Source of the DNA: Carallia brachiata
Lineage: Eukaryota > Streptophyta > Magnoliopsida > Malpighiales > Rhizophoraceae
Assembly (NCBI GenBank): GCA_021464245.1
Contig: JADCRB010000162.1
Location: forward strand, 531,476-595,475
DNA: 64,000 nt
Direction: 5' to 3'
In this document: positions 58,445 through 64,000 of the stretch, in pieces
How positions within the stretch are numbered: position 1 is the first letter of the stretch
Layout: the number at the start of each line of letters is the position of its first letter
Made by a program: the position numbers and the translations under genes
Notes under the pieces: model-generated
Databases searched by the model: none
What the model saw: only the letters and a program-made list of their open reading frames with translations
Told to the model about the DNA's origin: nothing

Positions 58445-61400
58445 ATGGAGAAAGAGCCTCTATTGCCGTATCTAAGCCCAAGAAGGAGACCCTCGCAACC
58501 GCCACCGCCACTCTGCCCGCTCCCTGAAGACGATGAAATATCTCCCTGTTGCTTTAACCCCATCGGAGATTAAAGATCGCCTTATTTTTGGGCCATCTTC
58601 GCCGTCGTCTGCTAAGGATTCTAACCCCTTAATTGATGCATTGACACTGTCTCTGACTTCACCGAAATGTTCCTCTTCTAATCAGCCATTCAATAGTGTC
58701 AATCAGGAGGCAGTTCAGCAACCGCAGCCATTGCAGTCGTGGTTGCTTGACCCCAATTATTCGTGGAGAAAGACCAATCTCCACAGGTCCAAAACAGCGC
58801 CTGCTATGGCTGTGCTTAATGATTTTAAGCACCCACCTGCAGTCCCCAAGCCACAGTTTGGTACTCAGTCAATTGTTCGTCAGGCTGTTATTCTGTTGTT
58901 TTTATATTTGGCTTTCGGAGTGCTCATATATTCAGTTTATAGAGATGATTTTTCGGCAAATGAAACTCACCCTGTTGTTGATGCTTTGTATTTTTGTATT
59001 GTGACCATGTGCACTATTGGTTATGGGGATATTACTCCGACTAGCACTGCCACTAAGTTGTTTTCAATTTTGTTTGTGTTGGTGGGTTTTGGGTTTATTG
59101 ATATTTTGCTTTCTGGGATGGTGAGTTATGTGCTTGATTTGCAAGAGGAATACTTATTGAGGAATGTTAAGACAGGTTTTGAAAGGGAAAAGGGGGGTTC
59201 GGTCATAATTGATGTGAAGAAGGGGAGGATGAGGATAAGAATGAAGGTGGCATTGGCATTAGGTGTGGTGGTTCTCTGCATTGGAGTTGGGGTTACTGTT
59301 ATGCATTTTGTGGAAAGGCTCGGATGGTTGGATTCAATATACCTATCGGTTATGTCAGTTACAACAGTTGGGTATGGTGATAGGGCATTCACGTCATTAC
59401 CTGGCCGTGTTTTTGCTTCCATTTGGTTGCTTGTGTCAACGCTTGCTGTGGCTAGAGCTTTTTTGTATTTGGCCGAGGCAAGAGTGGATAAACGCCATAG
59501 GAGGATGGAAAAATGGGTGCTTGGGCATAATATGACCGTGTCTGAGTTTCTTGCTGCAGACATTGATCACAATGGCTTTGTGAGGTATGCCTTTTTTCTA
59601 AATTCTGCAAATTTCAATACTGTTGAGCATGCTTGTAATACTTGTCTGGATGTTTGAGCTTATATTGTCTCATAGTTGCCCAGTCCTTGATGGTAGCTAA
59701 CTTGCCTTTCTGGAAAAATCCAAGAAATTAGTTATTGGGTACCATAGTATGACTATTGGCTTAATTTTGTCGAACTCAGTGTGGTCATGTGGACGGTCCT
59801 TTTTGCTGCTGCTTTTGAGGAAATTTGAAACAATACCAATTGTAGTAAGCACTGGGAAACTGAAATGGAGGGAAGCTATTAGTTAATAGTTCTATTGAAA
59901 TTTTGATGCCTCAAAACTTCGTACATTATTCTTTCATAACTTTGAGAATGGGACAAGATAAAGCCTATGATAGACCGTGTGTTTCGACACATTCAGAAAA
60001 CCGCATGATAAATTTAGTATATATAAAAGGCATTCTAGGTTGCAGAGCTACATCCTACCTTAAGTGCATCCTACATAACATACAGCAGTGTACAGTGGGA
60101 GATAATTTTACATATTTCTGACCAGTAACAATGTGCATATTTGTTGTAGTTTGATTGCTGATAAACTTGTTATAATAATGTCTAAAGTTCGTTCAAAAAT
60201 TGCGTGCTAGCGTGTTAAATTATTGTAATTGATGGTGAGTTAGAACAAGACATAGAGTAAGGTGTGAGATTGTGGCGAATGTGAAGTAAGGATTTTTCCC
60301 TTGCTTATCGTCACCTCTGACAGATGGAATAAAAGGTGTTTTGTCAGTGCCGAAAACAGGCCAATGAAGACTGTTGCTGTTTCGTATATTTTGCGTATTT
60401 CCCCAAAGAGTTAAAACGTACATGTCGAAATATCAAAGACGAAGGACATGCTTTTCTGCTGATGTATAAAATTGAGTGTATTTTGATTTGTTGGATGCTC
60501 AGTTATGATGTGTTCATGTATGCTAGGAGCTTATTCGTCTCCCTTAAATTGATAACAGAGCATAGTATACTGCATGCCAGAATTTATATAATCTCCAGCA
60601 TCAATGAGGTTTCAGTCTTTCGGATATAAGATGCTTGCAATAAAATTGGGTAAAAAGAATCCTGCTTGGCCAATTCTTTAAAAGAATTTTGACTCCTAGA
60701 AGGAATAACTCCATTTTCAGTCCTAGATCTTACAGGAAATTTTCAATATAGACTAACCATTGATGTGTTAGTCTTAAACCTCATTAAAGGTCGCCACTCT
60801 AGTCCAATTGGACAGTCAAAAAGTCAATCCATTATCTCCACAATTTCTTAACAGAGCAGATTAAAAAAACCAAAAAAAAAAAGGTTATTTTAGCTGGCTG
60901 GTTTTTAGCTATTGAGTTTGGCAATTCTTCCAAACAGATGAAAGAAAGAGAGGAGGGGGGGGGGGGGGGGGGGGGCAATGGGCTTGGCATGGGAAGAAGG
61001 TGGCAAATCCCGGCAAGTGGTTGATGGTGAGAGGTAGAGCGTTCAGTGGTGAGCTATGTGATGGTGGCCTTTCGCAGAATGGAAAGATGTTGGAGTTGGA
61101 TTGGCAGTGGTAGATGCAGAAGCTGATGGAATTGATAGTTTCAGTTTATTTCTTGCCTTTAGATTCATGTGAAGTTAAAGAGACTCGGTCTCCACACCGG
61201 AATTGTGCATCCCAATACCTGGTTTAACTATGTAAAATTTTGCCTTTTGATTTCCTACAGCAGAAGCAACTCTCTCCTTTGCCAGGCACTTCATTATGTT
61301 TTCCAGATCCTATAACATGCCCCCTGATCAACTCTTTGAAAACCAAGCAAATTTAGGATATGGAACTTCCAACTACATGATGCTTTCAAATTGAAAGTTG

Positions 61401-62842
61401 TGGTATGTTGTAATGTGAAATTGCTCTCTTCGAGCTATGGATCAGTTTTTTATTTTTTTTTTATTTTTATTTGTTTTTGGACAAGTGAAGGGTGAGACTT
61501 GAAACATGGACCTCTTGGCTTAATCTCTTGACTTTTACTGTTAGGTTAATGCGCAAGTCCCTTAATAGCGTATCATTAAAGTATCTATTTTTTAAATTCA
61601 ATCTGAGCCATAGAGAGATTGATTATATTCCAATCCCTTTACCCAAATTGACTAAATTTGCAAGGCATATTAAGTAATAATTTCTGTAGAGTATACGAAC
61701 AGGATTACCAGCATGCTGAAGTGAATATAATTTGAATTCGGACAGGAAGTGGAAGACAATTCTCACCACTTGTGTACGTTTGTATTTATAAGGAATTGTG
61801 TTTTGACACTATAGATTCTGTGGAGGCATCTCGAAGGTTGACAACATGGCGATTAAGAATTTATTATTTTATTTGATGGAAACAGCTATGTGTTGCTCCA
61901 TATTGTAGTTTTTGCATGTAAAAAAAAAAGCATTGCTCAAACAAATTGCTTGTGCCACCTGGTGGACTTGTACTAGGTTTGTGAATGCTGGGGGAGAATC
62001 AAAGCTGCGTAAAACTATACTTTTTCTGCCTATTAAGGATCATTGACATTTGACCTCTTAGCTTATTGCATTTGCGATCTAGATAATCTGACATCCGCTG
62101 AATATGGATTCCTCTCGAACCTTGGTTGCACGGTTTTCTTCTCTTTTCCTTCATTTTTATTTTCGGTTCTTGGGGCCAAGGAAAAAGGTGATATAATTAT
62201 ATTTATTTTCTTTTTGTTTTTGTTTTTCTTTTCGTACTAAAGATATCGTGATAGACTGGAAATTCAACTGTAATTTGGCATCTTGCAAGGGTGAAGAAAT
62301 TATATTTGTTGTAATCATTTTTGCTACTGTTTGATATTTATTTGGCATTTCTTGTCTTAATGGAGATGAATTTATCTTTCACCATGATAATGCTGCTATT
62401 TATGCCATCTGATGCTGACTGGATTTTCCCCTGTATTTGCATACCTTACTGAGTATGTGCATTACTTTCTATTGCGTAAGTACAATCTTGAAATGATTTG
62501 TGATTCTTCTCTCTCATGGAATCAATTGCATTCTTATCTAAATTCTACCTTATTGTTAAAACCTTTTCTCTTGTCTTTCTAATTCATTCAGATTATTTAT
62601 TATGTTGAATGCATCTTGATCTAGACCGGCCAACCTGTCCTTATTCAACTACTTGTGCGCTTATTTTCCCTTGCAGTAAATCAGAGTATGTCATATACAA
62701 GCTCAAGGAAATGGGGAGGGTGTCGGACAAAGATGTTATGCAGATATGTGAGAAGTTTGATAGGCTTGACACAGGCAACTGTGGGAAAATAACTCTTGCC
62801 GATCTGCTGGAGAATCAAAGCGAACAGAAAATTTACGCTTGA
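58445..62842 (+). CDS. Two-pore K+ channel (TPK/KCO family), N-terminus frameshifted
   Basis: Two exons, 58445 (or 58533)-59584 and 62677-62842, with a 3.1-kb intron inside the first EF-hand. The family-like N-terminus starts at ATG 58445 (MEKEPLLPYLSPRRRPSQ, ending LPEDDEIS), but about 58541 the frame breaks: one CT unit seems lost from TCTCTC. That frame stops at TAA 58571-58573. The rest of the channel is open from ATG 58533 and gives 405 residues. Numbered from there: RSKTAP (85-90) is a 14-3-3 type site; pore filters are TIGYGD (161-166) and TVGYGD (278-283), each between membrane helices; the first EF-hand loop is DIDHNGFVSKSE (343-354); the second (DTGNCGKITLAD) is degenerate. TPK2/3/5-type channels sit in vacuolar or thylakoid membranes and carry K+ under Ca2+ control. 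Translation from 58533 would lose about 30 residues but keep pores, 14-3-3 site and EF-hands. A sequence error is possible. Confidence 0.88.
60955..60975. repeat. 21-base G homopolymer in the K+ channel intron
   Basis: An uninterrupted G run on the coding strand inside the long intron, with G-rich flanks. It could form a G-quadruplex; its length may be inexact because of sequencing limits. Confidence 0.8.
61446..61560 (-). mobile_element. Possible SINE remnant in the K+ channel intron
   Basis: A T-rich run (61446-61478) is followed by a reverse box B-like GAGACTTGAAAC (61493-61504) and a reverse box A-like stretch near 61539-61553. Same plan as the SINEs at 17372 and 63561 but more diverged. 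Confidence 0.4.
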
Positions 62843-63307
62843 GAGAGTTTTCACTTGGCACTACGGAAGCACAAGAAATTTTCATCGGGTGTAAATTGAC
62901 GAGCTAACCTGTGTTCTTGATCAGTTGATCCTCTCATGTCCATCCTATCCAATCATTCGACTTTCAGGTGGATTCAACCGGACCTTTCTAGACAGAATGT
63001 CTGGTGTTCTTTTTTCATGTTGAGCTGAAAAATGATTCATGCGTAACACTGCTTTTGCAACATCACTTTGTGGCCAGTATTGTGCAGGATGTTTAACAGC
63101 CAGCATTGTGCAGGTTGTTTAACCAAATGGTTGGTGTTAAGGGATACAATTTATCGGTTACTCTGGGGATGTAGGAAAAATCTTTTGCAGTTGCCTCAGA
63201 AAGAGGCCCTGTTATCTCTATGTATTACTGGTTAATGTTTGGGTGGGAGGGATATTGCCTTGCTTTTCATATAGTGAATGATTGTAAATATCATGGATGG
63301 AGTTGGG

Positions 63308-63342
<35 letters not shown>

Positions 63343-63560
63343 CACGCACACACAAGATTATGAACGGCAATTTTCGCTTAGATGTGCCTGATAATCAGCA
63401 GAATGACTTGCATCTTCACTTAGATATACTTTATAATCTCCTGTGTGAGCTGTTCTTTGTCATTCCTGTCAGAACTTAGCTCTTAAGCAACCCACTCAGC
63501 TCCAGGCATGTGGGGTAAGCTAGTGTTGGTATGACTGGCACTTAGAAGTTGGTTAACTTG
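62843..63560. other. 3' flank of the K+ channel gene
   Basis: Contains the 3' UTR and a (TC)n microsatellite at about 63311-63339. A direct repeat of GCCAGTATTGTGCAGGATGT / GCCAGCATTGTGCAGGTTGT lies at 63072-63121. No gene is seen. Confidence 0.45.
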
Positions 63561-63695
63561 TTTTTTTTTTCCCTTTTTTGTGGGAAGTGAGGGAGAACCC
63601 CGTACAGGGGAGGGGAAGGATGAGGGAGGTGGTGTGGTTTGAACCTCCGCCACCTTGCATGAGGCCACTACCTCATGCCAACTCGGCTTGGCAAG
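63561..63695 (-). mobile_element. tRNA-derived SINE with poly(A) tail
   Basis: On the minus strand: box A-like AAGCCGAGTTGG (63679-63690), then GGTAGTGGCCTCATGC, box B GGTTCAAACC (63636-63645), a C-rich body and a poly(A) tail (T-run at 63561-63570 on the plus strand). Box spacing fits Pol III promoters. This is the best-preserved SINE in the window. Confidence 0.7.
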
Positions 63696-64000
63696 TTGAG
63701 ATCCTGGTTATCCCAGTTCTTGAAGTATTTTCCAGATTGCCTCCTGCCAAACTATGGGTGTTTCACTGAACATGGTGCTAACCAGAAGTCCTACGGTATT
63801 TCCTTTATACCCAACCTCATTTAAGATAATTATCAAAGCCAGTAGATCGTTTTGGAGTATATAGGGATACAAGGATGTCATGGATTTCATGTTGAACAGT
63901 TCTAATATGTATTATATGCATTGCATTGTTTTCTTATACAATGGGGTCGTTTATGATGATATCCTAACATTTTTCCACGTCTCGTTTGGTATCTGAATCC
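63696..64000. other. Unassigned sequence at the right edge
   Basis: No gene or repeat can be recognised in this last piece. Confidence 0.35.

Overview
This window is plant nuclear DNA, most likely from a woody dicot. It is AT-rich, its genes have many GT-AG introns, and it carries MITEs, SINEs and LINE remnants. Protein details (a Ycf23-like protein with a transit-type N-terminus, a GIP1-like DUF1296 protein, a two-pore K+ channel) resemble Citrus, but I could not test the species. I assembled spliced models by hand from exon phases and family conservation.

Layout. 1.3-2.15 kb: a long-TIR Mutator-like MITE. 2.8-6.8 kb (+): an HMG-box gene broken by a nonsense codon, a lost acceptor and a 2-base deletion. 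7.4-10.9 kb (-): a nine-exon Ycf23-like gene. 12.8-13.4 kb (+): a single-exon nicotinamidase/isochorismatase-family gene. 13.7-14.5 kb: a decayed copy of the 3' end of the Ycf23-like gene. 15.3-18.4 kb: LINE RNase H and SINE remnants. 18.5-20.1 and 25.5-27.5 kb: a direct segmental duplication, each copy with a small one-exon gene of unknown function; the second copy has a frameshifted C-terminus. Between them lie an orphan gene split by a MITE and a 5'-truncated LINE with clear target-site duplications. 27.5-35.2 kb: a gene-free, very AT-rich stretch full of palindromic MITEs.

The right half is gene-rich: a ten-exon GIP1-like gene (35.4-41.7 kb, +), a PDCD5 homologue (43.8-46.1 kb, -), a pterin-4a-carbinolamine dehydratase (47.4-50.8 kb, +) with two alternative N-terminal exons, an intronless membrane-anchored putative methyltransferase (54.4-55.5 kb, -), and a two-pore K+ channel (58.4-62.8 kb, +) whose conserved N-terminus is frameshifted in this sequence. 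From memory, Arabidopsis relatives of the middle four genes lie close together on chromosome 1 (around At1g293xx-At1g298xx), so this looks like an ancestral syntenic block.

I see no operons, CRISPR arrays, rRNA genes or functional tRNA genes. I did not find a new multi-gene system. The most notable points are broken or unusual gene structures (K+ channel frameshift, alternative N-termini of the dehydratase, a nonsense codon that creates a splice donor, paralogues with diverged C-termini) and the dense MITE content.
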